64,000 bases of DNA from Balaenoptera acutorostrata (GCF_949987535.1 NC_080081.1:53144153-53208152), one strand, 5' to 3'; shown: positions 45,362 to 57,697, counted from the first letter of the stretch. Translations and numbers: made by a program. Notes: a model not told the origin generated them from the sequence alone.

Positions 45362-45822
45362 ATATTAGTTTCCTAGGACTACTGTAACAAATTGCTACAA
45401 CCTGGGCTTAAAACAACAGAAATGTATTCTCTCACAGTTCTGTAGTCCTGAAGTCTGATGTCAAGGTGTCAGAAGGGCTGTGCCCCTTCCAAAGGCTCTG
45501 TTCCTTTCCTTTCCCAGCTTCTGGTCGATCCAGGCATTCCTTGAATTGTTGTTGCATCAATCCAATCTCTACCTCCATGGTCACATTGCCTCTCTTTGTC
45601 TTATGTCTTGTACTCTGTGTGTTTGTCCTAAACCTTCCTCAGGCTTTCCCTTAAGATATATATGATCACACTTGTGGTTCACCTGGATAATTCAAGATAT
45701 ATTTCTCTTTTCAAGAGCCCTAACTTAATCACATTTCTTTTTTTTTCAGTAATATTCACAGGTCCTGGGGATTTGGATGTACACATGTCATTTTGAGGAC
45801 CATCATTTAGTCCATTACATAA
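45362..45822 (-). mobile_element. MaLR LTR (MLT1-type) inserted into L1M ORF2
   Basis: Plus strand reads the reverse complement of the LTR: TTAGTTTCCTAGGACTACTG, TAACAAATTGCTACAACCTG, AAACAACAGAAATGTATTCT, CACAGTTCTGTAGTCCTGAA, GTCAAGGTGTCAGAAGGGC, and the end CATCATTTAGTCCATTACA. It interrupts the L1 text precisely after AAATGGGG. Frames of 61-63 codons at 45466-45665 are inside it and are not genes. Confidence 0.85.
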
Positions 45823-46409
45823 GGAAGCCCCATCAATCAGAAGAGATATTACATAAGGGAAAAAATCCAATATATTGTCTGTAAGTAGTTCACTGAACTA
45901 AAAAGGATACATAATTCTGAAACTACATTGTTAAAGCCAAATACAACAGGCAAACATAAACCTCAAAATAACTCAATACAGAAGAAATTTTAATATTAAA
46001 TTATATATAATTTAAGCTAAATTATCATAAGTAGTAATACTTTAAATACTTGGAAATGAAAAAGATTTAAAAGTTATAACAGCTTTAAATATATATACAC
46101 CTTATATACATAGCCTCTGATAGTATTAAAAAAAAAACTAAAATATTGAAGATGGAAAGAGCAAATAAACTATTGTAGTTTTAAATTTACCTCTCACAAA
46201 GAGATGTGCTAATCACATAATAAAAAGGAAAGGTATATACAAAATTACTACAATGTTATTAATATGCTTGAGACAAGAAAATATGGAATAGAGAGGAACT
46301 TTCTTAACTTGGCCCAGTGTGTAAATAAAAAAAATAATAACAAATGTTATTTCGTGGTTTTTTTTTTTTCCATTTGTGGTAAGGGTACTTAACATTATAC
46401 CTACCCCTT

Positions 46410-46620
46410 TAGCAATTTTTTAAGTATACAATATTGTATTTTTAACCAGAGACCCTATGTTTGTTGTTCAGTAGATCTCCAGAATTTTTACCTTGTATAA
46501 ATGAAACTTTGTATCACTTCATTGACATCTCCTCATCTTCCCTTCTTCCTAGCCCTTGGAAAGTACCATTGTACTCTCTACTTTTATGTTTGATTAACAA
46601 ACATGATTCTTAATGAAAAA
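46410..46620 (-). mobile_element. L1M 3' end, minus strand
   Basis: TAAGTATACAATATTGTATT, CAGTAGATCTCCAGAATTTT, ATGAAACTTTGTATCACTTC, CCCTTGGAAAGTACCATTGT are the reverse complement of the L1M 3' UTR. Confidence 0.75.
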
Positions 46621-47055
46621 TTATTGGAAATATTTCCCATAGGATCTGAAACAAGATAAAGATTCTTATTGCCACTACTAATAAACATAAGATTAGAATT
46701 TACAGGCAGAAAAATTATTTTTAAAAATAAGATATAACAGCTACAAAAATTGGTAGGCAAAAGTCAAAGTACTATTATTTGTACATGTTATGATTATCTA
46801 TATAGAAACCTCAATTGGAACAAGAGACATTTCTAGAACTCTGAAAAAATTTAGCAAATGTCTTCTATGAAAGATCAATTTATAAAACCATCTGTATTTT
46901 TCTGCACCATCAATAGTTAATTAAAATATAATAGAAAATGAGATATTATTCATAACATCAGGAAAAAAATAGTAAAAATAGTTTTTCTTATCATATGCAA
47001 ATGATAATGCCATGGTTTAAGCAAGACAGAGTGAAATTGACTGGTACAAGATCTT

Positions 47056-47490
47056 ATAATGAGTGTAGTGGGCTGCATGGTGACCCCTCCCCCCAAAATA
47101 TAGGTCATGTCCTAATTTCTGGACCCGTAAGTATTACCTTATATGGTAAAATAGTGACTATTAGCTTATGTGGCAAAAATAGTGGTCAAGAATCTGGAAA
47201 GGAAGAGATTATCCTGGATTATGAAAGTGGGCCCTAAATGCCATCACAAGTAAAACAGAGGCAGAGGAAAATTTTATACACAGTTACACAAAGGAGAAAG
47301 TGATATGAAGATGGAGCAGAGAGAGATGCAGCCATGAGTCAAGGAAAGACAAAAGCAACAATAAACTGTGGAAGACTGCAGTCCTACTGACACCTTGATT
47401 TCAATTCCGGCCCCCAGAACTGGGAGGGAGTACATTTCTCTTATTTTAAACTACTCTGTGATAATTTGTTACAAGTGGTTCTAAAGGATG
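47056..47490 (+). mobile_element. MLT1/ERVL-type LTR, plus strand
   Basis: AGTGTAGTGGGCTGCATGGT, GACCCCTCCCCCCAAAATAT, GATTATCCTGGATTATGAAA, GTGGGCCCTAAATGCCATCA, CAGCCATGAGTCAAGGAAAG, ACACCTTGATTTCAATTCC, GCCCCCAGAACTGGGAGG and GATAATTTGTTACAAG keep the LTR order. It lies immediately upstream of ERVL-like internal sequence on the same strand and may be its 5' LTR. Confidence 0.8.
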
Positions 47491-47699
47491 TGTTTTCTTA
47501 GCAGATTCTTGGTTTTCTGGAATTGGTTCTCTAATCTGATTAGAGGTACATATTACTCTATTTCCACTAATAAAGAGAACATTGGTAGCCCATGGTGGGG
47601 TGCAGCATTAGAGATGCACAAAATATCACCATTGGGATCTGTTAACAAATACATATATATATATAAGGTAAGACTCTAGGTAACTATGTATTTCATACT

Positions 47700-50370
47700 T
47701 TAGAACATTTGGCTTAAAATAAGGAGTATACTGAGAGTGGCTGGTTGTTCCTAACTGCAGTGAAGAAACTGGGAGAAAGAGGGGATGAGCACATCAAATT
47801 CCTAGTTCAAGCCCTGAGTACATTACCTGAAAGCTTCTTTTCTGCCCTGAAACAAACCCTGTTTCCTGTGGCTATAGGACTGATATTCTAAAAACAATTA
47901 CAGTGTCACATCCTGTGAATGGTAGATCATAACACAAACTGAATTCTTGACCATCTCAATAGGATATCTTCTGTTAAAGAGAGGGCATTCATTAGGAAGG
48001 AATGGGATCTTGAAAATTGGAATGGCAAGATCCTGGTGAATCTGTGAACATTGAACCCCTAAATTCTGTTGAGTCTTCTTTGATAATAAAAGCAGTCTTT
48101 CTTTCACTACAGACTGAGGAGGTTAACCGTGATTTGCCTGAAGAAACTAATGACCTTTTTTGAAGTGGTTGCCTTTGAAGACATTGCTGATTCTTCTCAG
48201 GACCCATCCACAACATCTCTCTTAGCTTCTAGACCTATAACTACACTCAAGTCCCAGCAGGTCATAAAGGGTGAAGTAAAACATGTTTCCTACAAGGAGG
48301 TATACTGCATGCCAATGGATATAGACAAAAATCTGGGGAATATGTGAAGGAAAGGATAAAAAGAGTGAAGGAAAATGGTGAAAGGAATATATACTTGGCT
48401 CACTCTGGATTTATTAATATGGGCCAAGTAAGCAAAGGTTCTGGATTCAATTTTTCAGGTTGATGTGTTAGAAAGAGCTCTAACAGTGTGTTTGGTTGGT
48501 TGCCTGAAACATGGATCAAAAAATAGTTTATACTACATGAAGCTAAAATGCAAGAACTTCTCTGATATACTGTAGAGGAAGGTGTTGAAAGGCTTAGGAA
48601 TATTGGAATGTTAAAGTACATTAATCATGGAAGAGTTGCTCACCCACTTCAAGAGTGTCCAGAAAACACACCTTTCACATTACTTTGAGAAATCATTTGT
48701 GAGGTGAGCCTCAGCATCTTTGAAGAGATCTTTGGTATCTCTTCTCTGTAGGCCAGAAATTACAGTGGAAAGTGCTGCTAGTGCACAGAGATCCTTACGT
48801 ACAATGGTGGTAACTGGATCCCAGACTGGCAGGAAACAATGGGCAGAACTCAGTCACCAGAGACAAGGTGAGTTTGGTTGCCATAATGGACAGTGGAGTC
48901 AAAGCAGTAACCAGAATAGTTGAGAAAGAGATAGGGAGTCTATGAAATTCTGACTTTATGAAATGTAATCAGAGCTTTAGATTGAGTTAGACAAAAGTCT
49001 AACTTTAATCACCAAAACAGAGAACTATGTCCCCTCGATCAATTCTCAGATGTGAACCCATTTATAGACCCAGAATTTCTTGAATGAAAAGGCTAACTCC
49101 TCTTGAGAAAGAATCCAGCTACATCACCAAAATTCATACTGTCAATCTTTCTCCCAGGCTTCTTGAAAGGGACATATGCCCTTTTACCAGATTTACTAAG
49201 GAGTGGGGAAAAGGAAATGTTCAGATTTTTTGAGGATTACTGAATATTGGCTCTGAAATGACACTAATTCCAGGAGATCTATAAGTCATTGTGGTCTATT
49301 ACTCAGAGTAGGGGTTTATTAAGGTCAGGTGATCAATAGTGTTTTAGCTCAGGTCCATCTTACGTTGGGTCTAGTGGGTCCCTGAGTCCATCCTGTGGTT
49401 ATTTCTCCAGTTCTAGATTGTTTAATTGGAAGAATCCACACACTGGTTCCTTTACCTGTGGAGTGAGGTAGGAAAGGCCAAATGGAAACCCACTAGGACT
49501 GCCTCTAATTAGGATAAGTAGTTAACCAAAAGCCATGTCACATTTATGAAAGTATTTCTGAGATTACTGCCACTATCAGGGACTTGAGAGGTGCAGAGGT
49601 ATTGATTCCCACTGCATCCCTATTCAACTTGCCTTATTTATCCTGTACAGAAAACAGATGGATTTTGAAGAGTGACAGTGGATTTTTGTAAAATTAACCA
49701 AATGGTGGCTCCAATTGCAGCTGTTCTTCCAGATGTGATTTCATTGCTTCAGCAAATTAACACATCCCCTGGTACCTGGTATGCAGCCAGTGCTTCTTTC
49801 TTGATACCCAGTAGTAAAAAAATACAAGAAGCAGTTTGCTCTCACTGTTCTACCTCAAGGGCTATCTCCAGCCTTAACATTATAATTTAGTCTTTAGGGA
49901 CCTTGATCAAATTTCCATTTCCCAAGACATGACATTAGTTTATCATATTGGTGAGATTGTGCTGATTAGATGTAATGAGCAAGAAGTAGCAACTACTCTA
50001 GACTTAATGTTAAGATATTTGCATGTCAAAAACTGAAAAATCAATGCCACAAAAACTCAGTAGACTTCCACTTCAGTAAAATGTCCAAGGGTCCTGCGGT
50101 GGAGGGCATTTCAAGACACCTCTTCTAAAGTGAAGGATAAGTTCTCACATCTGTCCCATTCTATAACCAAAAAAAGAGGCTCCATGTCTAGTTGGCATCT
50201 TCGGATTTTGGAGGCAACATATCCCTCAGTTGGGTGTGTTACAGTGGGCCATTTACCCAGTGACATGAGGAATGCTAGTTTTGATTGGGGCCCAGAACAA
50301 GAGAAGACTGTACAACAGGTCCAGGCTTTCAAGCCAGGTGCTCTGCCACGTGGGTCATAAGATACAGGAG
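47700..50370 (+). pseudogene. Decayed ERVL-class endogenous retrovirus, internal fragment (gag- and pol-like)
   Basis: An ancient retroviral copy with no intact gene. The gag-like part lies around 48290-48560 (AATGGTGAAAGGAATATATA, ATTTATTAATATGGGCCAAG). A DSG triplet at 48889-48897 in an open stretch (48720-48923) could be a protease remnant; this is tentative. A reverse-transcriptase-like part is at 49672-49890 with the short motif INTSPGTWYA, followed by frameshifts and stops. Near 50110-50360 (plus frame) WGPEQEK lies in the connection region of ERVL pol. No envelope-like sequence and no 3' LTR were seen. Stops and shifts occur every 60-75 codons. Confidence 0.75.
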
Positions 50371-50379
50371 ATACCGAAA

Positions 50380-51015
50380 TTCAAATTACTAACATGTTTA
50401 TAAGGAAATGCTCATTCTCACTAAGGATTAAAGTAGTGTAAATAGAAAAGCAATAAGTTAAGGATTTATGAACACCAGATTGGCAAAAGAGAGAAAGTCA
50501 GATAACATCAAGTTTTGATAAATATATAGAGAAAAATGCATAGTGTGCAGTAAAGAGTGTAACTTAGATGATTAGCCATCATAGAGAGAATTTTGAAAGT
50601 AATTATTAAAATTAAGTATACCTAGAACCTCTAACACCCCTATCACTAGTATCAGTCTGAAAAAATATATATTTGCACATTTATTGCATCATTTTTTTCT
50701 GGTAGAGGGAGTTGGAGACAACCTAAGTTCTCATCACTAGAGAACTAAAGCAAATGTGAAATATGCAGTGTTAAGAACACGAACTCAATGTACTCTCAGA
50801 AGTACCAATAGATCTTATACAGTATACTGCTGAGAGTAATAGATAAGAAAAATAATGAGCTCTCAATCAGGACATCATTTCTGTAAATCAAAAATACATA
50901 CAGAGACAAAGGAACATATTATATTTTAGAATAATGTATGTATCTAAAGGTATATATCAAACACATTCAAAAGGGTGTTTGTGTGAGGGAGAGGAATAGG
51001 AATACGATTGGGGAA
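50380..51015 (+). mobile_element. L1ME 3' part, plus strand
   Basis: GAAATGCTCATTCTCACTAA, GGATTAAAGTAGTGTAAATA, then AAATATATATTTGCACATTT, GAGACAACCTAAGTTCTCAT and AGGGAGAGGAATAGGAATAC are decayed L1ME ORF2 C-terminal and 3' UTR sequence. Confidence 0.65.
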
Positions 51016-51129
51016 TATGGATGAGAAGGAAATAAGAAAAATTAAAATAAAACTAATAATAATTAATAACTGATAGTAGTGTGCAACAATCTGAAGAATT
51101 GACCAACTTAAATGTCTAATAGTCATTTA

Positions 51130-51610
51130 AATGAGAGAGAGAGAAAGCAAGAGATACAAACTACTGTTAGGAATTTTAAAATTAATAGTATATTTATATG
51201 TTTAGCAATGTATATTAACATTTTAAATGCATACCATTTACTCAACAACATATTTACAGCTATTTATTATAAGAGAAGTAGGCTGTGGCCAAAGTTGTGT
51301 TATACGACATTTATCCAGAAAAGTGAAAAGATAGGAAACCTAAAACATACACTAATATGGGATTAGTTAATTATAGGAGTGGTTAAATAAAATATAAAAG
51401 AATTATTGAAAGCAAAGCTTACAGATTGTGGAGGTACTGAGCAAAATAAACATGGATTTTATTTTTATGTTAAAAAACTGGTTACAAACTAGAATATACA
51501 GAATATATACAAATGTATGTAATATACATAAGAAGTGACCTAATATGTAGAAGCAAATTCTGATAGTTGTTTTATCTTAATTATGAAAACTAAACAAACA
51601 TGCATTAATG
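51130..51610 (+). mobile_element. Second L1ME-like 3' fragment, plus strand
   Basis: AGAGAAGTAGGCTGTGGCCA, CTAAAACATACACTAATATGGGATTAG-type text, then GTGGTTAAATAAAATATAAA and AAAACTGGTTACAAACTAG resemble an L1ME 3' UTR. Less certain than the preceding copy. Confidence 0.5.
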
Positions 51611-52031
51611 ACTCAATAAAAAAGACAATTATTCAATTAAAATAATACAACTCTGATATCTTTCATCAAAAACTAGTAATCATTTAAGATATAAGTAGCT
51701 ACGATATCCATACTTTTATAACAATTATTGAACTTTATTACTTCCATATTATTATTATTACTGTGAACTTCAGACATGTAACTTTTCAGTGGCTTATTAA
51801 ATACTTACCGCATTGTTATGTAATGTTGATATAAGGTAAAAAAGGCATTTCTACCTTAGAGAAACCCATGGTAGAGACATGTATTTGCAAATAGATAAAT
51901 TAGTACTAAAAGACAAAGACTCAACAAAGAAACATGGTCTAAGTGTTTCTGAATCCTGGAGATGTATTACTGTGTCCTATGTGTCCTTACTTATGAGGCA
52001 AAATAATATGGAAATAGAATAATCTGAGAGA

Positions 52032-52166
52032 ATAATCTGAGAATGATGCTTGCTTTGGCAGCACATATACTAAAATTAGAATCATACAGAGAAGATTAGC
52101 CTGGATCCTGTGCAAGGATTCTTGAAGTGTTCCATATTAAAAAAATAATAATAATCTGAGAATGAT
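52032..52166 (+). pseudogene. RNU6 (pseudogene): U6 snRNA retropseudogene with 16-bp TSD
   Basis: From about 52047 the sequence reads TGCTTGCTTTGGCAGCACAT, ATACTAAAATTAGAATCATA, CAGAGAAGATTAGCCTGG, then TGCAAGGATTCTTGAAGTGT, TCCATATT and an A-rich tail, which is U6 snRNA with a deletion of about 10 nt in the segment after GCAAGGAT and several substitutions. The target ATAATCTGAGAATGAT is perfectly duplicated at 52032-52047 and 52151-52166. The deletion, substitutions and lack of an upstream U6 promoter (no TATA/PSE pair seen) mark it as a dead LINE-mobilised copy. Confidence 0.96.
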
Positions 52167-54270
52167 TAAGGCGGAATCTGAGATAAACCAACCTGGTTGT
52201 GCAATTGACTGGCCTCTTTAGGAAAGGTCTTCCTTCCAGATCATGGTGTCCAAAGATATCATTTGCTATACCTTAAACGTAATAAAAGCAGTCACCTGTT
52301 GGAAAGTTTTTGTAAGTGTATTTAGGTAGAAGTGACACCCAACCAGTTTCTAAATTTCTTTGGAAAATCCCATGCCCTTGAGTGAGAGAGATCGAAAAGG
52401 CAAAGCTGGGTGTAAGGACCCAGCATGATTGAGCTACATGGTACAAGTTAGAATTCAAGAAATCCCTCCACAATGGGGAAGAAGCACACAGAGGTGCTGA
52501 GTGTAACAGACTGAGGTTGTAAGGCCCACTCACTGTAGCCACAGCTGGTGTTAAGGCTGGCTTCAGTATGAAGAGTAAAGCTGCCAATTCAGATGTTATT
52601 AACACAAAGCAAAGAGCATCAATAAATATTTCTGAGAAAGGTGTTTAGTGAATGCTCTACTATATTTCACATTTCAAAAAAGTTCAAACCATAGTAGAAC
52701 CAATGAACAATGCAATCGAAGAACATAAAGTTAATATAGTCTTTCATTTTTTCAACACATTGACAGTATATAAGAATCACTTATCAAAGAGACTCCTCTG
52801 AAGGGAACATGTAAAAGAGTGATTTTTTGGAAACAAAATAAAACTTGTTTTTGTATTTTCTCAGAATAAAAGCCTGGCAGTTCATTTGGGCTATTTTTTT
52901 TTAATGACTATTTGCAAGTGGAGACAATATTTTGTTTTTGTGGACTATCTCATTTTTAGCTAACAGACGTGTTAATAGAGTACTGCAAAATTGAGGTCCG
53001 TACATCTAACTATCCTCAAATACATTTCTAGCCATAATCCTTCAAAACTCCTTATAAAACTCACCTCCTTCATTGAATCTCACTTCATTTGATAGTCAAT
53101 GAAGTGGGTATTATCAAATTAAAATATATCAGCATGCTTATAAATGTTAATTTGTTCTAATATGTGGTCTTCAGTAGGATTTCTAAGACTTTCATTTGAT
53201 TAGCTTTTTAAATAAAATCTTTCAGCGCCTTAAGATTATTTTTATGGCTTATAATGTACATAACACACCCTCAAAATATATTGATTCTTGTAATAATATA
53301 AGATCCATGTACTTCATTTATGCCAGTTTACAGATCACCCTCAAGTGCTTTGATTTTACAGTTTTTCCCTGGCAGTTAATTTAAAGTTAGAACATTGGTC
53401 TTCCAAATCTGATATTTGTGTGATTGGTGTATTGTAATGAAATTTTATTGACCTTTATCTTGTTTTTGTGCTCACTGGCTCATCAGATGCTGTGCTGTCA
53501 AAAAAAGAGCATTAACAACTTCTCTACCACTCTGTCTACAGTGTATCTTTTGCAAGAATATTGCTGATCAGTTCATGAATAGTTCTTAGCTTGGTTACAG
53601 CCTTCGACTCACTGTAACCTTTATAGCCTTCAGGGAGCTATTTGTCTTCGCATTTCCTACCCTTGTGATTTATATACTAGTAAGCCCAAGGGCTACTTCT
53701 CATCCCTAAGGTGGCTACACACACTCTCTCTTTATTTTGTTGCCAAATCTGCCTTTTCCCTCTTTTAAAGTAACCATTACTTTCTGTATTCTTTGAGGAC
53801 ACTTTTTTTTCAAGACCGGCCCAATTTTTCTTGCTGGCTCTAAAGAAAACCTATTACTAAGCTACTATTAAGTCCTGTTAGTATATATTCTGATCACTAT
53901 GAAGAAGTAGCCAGGGGATGGCACTTTTATTTTTAAATATTTTTACAAATATTCTGGACTACTGAGAATCTCAGCCTTTAGTTTCTACCTGTTAATTTCT
54001 ACTTCATTCAAGAAAATGTACATTTAAGAAAATTTAGCATAAAAATATTACTCTTGCTTTCTGGATTTAAATTTAAATCCAGTGTTTACATTTTTAAGCC
54101 TCACCTTGAACTAAGGTTTTGTTATCTACTGTTCTTATTCATCACTTTTATCTATGAATGTCCTTCTACTCAACAATTGCATGACCTCCCCAAAACAAAC
54201 ATCATTTCAGAACAGTGAAGATCTTCTAGGCTCAAATGGGTAACTTAGATTTATACACACATAGACACCC
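52167..54270. other. 2.1 kb without an assigned gene or repeat
   Basis: A 110-codon open frame on the minus strand (52273-52605) has no domain or family resemblance. No repeat hallmark was seen. Confidence 0.4.
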
Positions 54271-54274
54271 ATTG

Positions 54275-54460
54275 CCACAAGAATGTATATTTGTGTGTAT
54301 GTACTCACATGTGTATATATACATGCATGTATATGCATGCATATATAATTAAATATTTATTTTCTTTATTATCTACATATGTTTATGAATATATGTGCAT
54401 ACACATATACGTTTAATGCATGTGTATATTCATAAGTGTGTATCATGTATGTATGTGCCA
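54275..54460. repeat. Alternating purine-pyrimidine (TG/TA/CA) tract
   Basis: Long stretch of TGTGTATG, ACATGCATGTATATGCATGC and TACATATG type text, with potential for Z-DNA or cruciform formation. Not a simple single-unit microsatellite. Confidence 0.75.
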
Positions 54461-54539
54461 TTTCCTCTCCTATGTGACCATTCATACCATAACACCATAC
54501 TATTTTTTCATTAATGTTCTTTGCTGAGAATGTCGTGTA

Positions 54540-54890
54540 TTTTTTTTTCAGCTTTATTGAACTATAATTGACAAAATAAATACTACATATATTTACAGTG
54601 CACAATGTGATGTTTGATATACATATACATTGCAAAATGACTAATACAATAAAATTAATTAACATATCCATCAACTCAAGTAGGTATCATTTGTGTGTGT
54701 GTGTGTGTGTGTGTGTTGATAACATTTAAGATTTACTATCTTAGCAACTTTCAAGTACAGTATTAATACAGTATTATTAACTATAGTCATCATACTGTAC
54801 ATTAGATCTCCAGAATTTATTCATCTTGCATAACAGAAATGACATATTTTAAAACTTCTAAATCTTTATCATTGAAGTAATCAGGAGAAA
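54540..54890 (-). mobile_element. L1M 3' end, minus strand, carrying a (GT)n array
   Basis: TTTTTTTTCAGCTTTATTGA, ACTATAATTGACAAAATAAA, TAACTATAGTCATCATACTG, TACATTAGATCTCCAGAATT are the reverse complement of the L1M 3' UTR. A (GT)13 array at 54690-54716 lies at the usual internal position. Confidence 0.85.
54690..54716. repeat. (GT)n microsatellite
   Basis: About thirteen uninterrupted GT units within the L1M 3' end. Confidence 0.97.
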
Positions 54891-54949
54891 ACTTCCACAA
54901 TTTTCCACTTAACTTCATGTGTTTGTGTCCATATACTATACCTTCTCCT

Positions 54950-56905
54950 ACTTATATGGATTAAACTGCCCATGCTCCTAGCTAAGGACAACTTCTGCAG
55001 TTCACATTGGACCAATCTTTTCTGATCTACTCAAGGATAATATTCCAGCAAGTTTACCCTTTCTCGAATTCATCAAATTATCCCTTTCTCCTGAACCATT
55101 TATGTAAACTTGCAAACATCCTGTATTTCAAAAAACTAAAAGAAACAGCAAACTAATAAACCTTTTGACCATACTTTCCTCTCAGTTGAGATCTCATTTC
55201 TCTTATTTTCTTTACAGAAAGTCTTCTGTTCTTTTCATTCCATCTTGAACCCCCCACTCCAATAAGATGTTTGTTCCCACTGCTCCAGTGAAACCCTTGA
55301 CTAGGGCTACTGGACTATAGAACTGCTAAATCTAATGGTCATTTCTCAGTGTTCTTTCTACTTGAAGAGTTGATGACTCCCTTGACCTTTAAAAACCTTT
55401 TCTCTTGGCTTCCAAAATATCATAGGCTTTTGGGGATTTTGTTTTGGCTTGGTTTTGTTTTCTCTTTTTCTTCTTCTGGTTTTACTTCTCTTTCTTAATC
55501 TCATTTTTTGATTCTTCCTCATTACCCAATTCCCTACAGTTGTATGTTTTAGTATTAGTATTAATAAAGTCTATCTATTGGTATTAATTGAGTGTTAATA
55601 GAAGAGTCCTTAGAACTCTTCTCTTTTCTATCATCATATACTCCCTTTACATCCTAAAGCTTCCTAAGTTCATGTTTCGATCTCAGACCTACAGTAGTCT
55701 ACTTCACAGGGATATCTAAATGGTATCCAAGACATTAAACATCTCAAACTGAACTCCTTATATCTTCACTCAAGCCTGCTCTTCCTAAGTCAATATTCCC
55801 CTTTTTAGTAAAGAAAAACTTGAGGCCTTCCAGTTTTTTAGTCATCTGACTCCTGTCTTCTGCTCATTCTTAACATTTGGTTTATTAGCAAATCCTTGTG
55901 CCTCCTCTTTCCCTGTTTTGCTAACCCTTAGTGCTTCCTACCTGCCTAGCATGGTTCTAAATGCTCTTCAGAGATTACCTCTCAATTAGTTACTATTATT
56001 ATTATTCCTGTTTTTACAAAAGGGAGAAGTGTTAAACAAAAAAATAGACCACTGTCTTTTATGTTTTAAGTAACTAACTGGATTTCAAATCTGTGCAAAT
56101 GAACTCTAGAAGCTGGTCATCTGACCGCTGTGCTACGACACCAGAGTTAATCAGATTTTACTATTTCTCATTGCTTCTACTACTTCAAACTGGATGTAGG
56201 GGTCTAAGCCATCATTGTTTCTCTTGTAAATTGTGCAAAACCTCCTGCCTTGGCTTGCCTGCTTTTACTATTTTCCCCATCTATCTGCCAGAGTGATCCT
56301 TTTAAAATATAATTCAGATCATGTCACTGCTGTGCTTAAAAGTTTCCAATGGCTCCCATCACACTCAGACAAAAAACCCATGAGTCTCTGTATGGTCTAT
56401 GCCCTGTTCTCTCTCTGACTTCACCACTATCCTTCCCAATCACTTCTCTACAGACCACTGGTCTCCTAATGCTTTCCCAAAGACACCTGCAATGTATCCA
56501 CAGATTGCCTCCTTCCTCAGAGTCTTGGCATAAGTTCTCCCTACTTTCTGGAATAAACTTTTCCCAGTCAGCCTCATGTGTTATTCTCTCTCCTCCTTCA
56601 GCCCTTATCTGACTTTTACTTATATATTGAGGCTTCTCTTGGTATCAAATGTTTCACCCTTTCCCCTTCCTAGTCTACTTCCCTGCGTTACTATTTTTTT
56701 CTTAGTGTTTATCATGAGCCAACACTTAATATATTTTGCATGTATTGTTAGTCTTTTTGTCTCCCTGGCTAGAATGGAAATCTATTTGTCTCCCTGGCAG
56801 GGTTTTTGTATTTTTTGGTTTACTATAGTATCTCCAGGACCCAAAATATTGCTTGGAATGTTTTTTATGCATAATAAATATTTGTTGAATAAAAATTAAC
56901 AAGCA
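54950..56905 (+). mobile_element. Long L2 LINE, reverse transcriptase to 3' end, split by a MIR
   Basis: CCACTCCAATAAGATGTTTG and AATCTAATGGTCATTTCTCA lie in the RT region (55245-55350). After the MIR, CAGAGTGATCCTTTTAAAAT, ATGTCACTGCTGTGC, CAATGGCTCCCATCACACTC, CTTTCTGGAATAAACTTTTC and the end GCATAATAAATATTTGTTG follow the L2 order to its terminus. Frames of 61-107 codons at 56093-56899 are fragments of this LINE, not genes. Confidence 0.78.
55925..56140 (-). mobile_element. MIR SINE inside L2, minus strand
   Basis: CTGCCTAGCATGGTTCTAAA, TTACTATTATTATTATTCCT, GTTTTTACAAAAGGGAGAAG, GGATTTCAAATCTGTGCAAA, ACCGCTGTGCTACGACACC follow the reverse-complement MIR order. The L2 text on its two sides is consistent with one interrupted element. 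Confidence 0.75.
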
Positions 56906-57544
56906 TTTATTCCATCATCTTGGCTCAAAATTTCAAGATTATGATTATTTTTTTCCCAAAGAGACCTATTAATCCTCAGGTTATGATGTCTAGAAATGCT
57001 ATGAGATTCCTTCTTACAATTCTGGTATTGGTCAGTATGTTTCTGATTAAATTTGAGACTCTTACTATACTTTTATTTTTATTTCTTCTCATTTTGTACA
57101 TGTTTTATAGGGCCATCATCATTATCATTTTGAAAGAAAGATGCATTTTGTTATAATTCCCTTCCAAAATCTCTGTATATGAATCATTAACAAATTAAAC
57201 AAAACATTTCTATTGTAAATCAAAGCCAATATCTGGTTCTTATTTCAAATTTCCAGCTTCATCTCTCACTAGCTTTCTCCTTAAACCATACATTATTATC
57301 AAAGAAACCACCATTTGTTTCTCATACATAACATTCATTTAAATATATTTTCCTTAGTCTTCTCTTAAACAAGATTTGATTGATTTCATTACATCTACCT
57401 CCAGTATAGTTTCTTCCTATCAGTTCCTTTTCCGTCTTCTTATCTCTCCTTTAATGAATCCTTATTTGAAATCCAAAAATTGAAATCTCTTTCATATACA
57501 CTTGTAGCATTATATCTTCACACTCGTAACTAGCTACTGTGTTG

Positions 57545-57656
57545 TAAGTTTTAAAATCTGTCCTTTTCATGAAACTGTATGCTCTGTGAGAGCAAGGACT
57601 GTGTCTTAACTACCACTGCTACTCTGAGACACAGCACATAGTGTGTGTATATATAT

Positions 57657-57697
<41 letters not shown>

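Larger units (their letters stand above)
45240..47055 (+). mobile_element. Old L1M ORF2, plus strand, split by later insertions
   Basis: CAATAAGTGTAAATGGGG (45345-45361) corresponds to the start of the endonuclease (the Asn-Gly motif region). The element resumes after the MaLR LTR with CAATCAGAAGAGATATTACA, then ACAGCTTTAAATATATATAC (endonuclease) and, after an inverted L1 3' end, ATTGGAAATATTTCCCATAG, GATCTGAAACAAGATAAAGA (reverse transcriptase region). All frames are closed. Confidence 0.7.

Noticed and set aside
52047..52140. Functional U6 snRNA gene
   Set aside because: Internal deletion, substitutions, TSD and A tail show a retropseudogene; no U6-type upstream promoter seen.
52273..52605. 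110-codon minus-strand frame
   Set aside because: No similarity recognised and no gene context.
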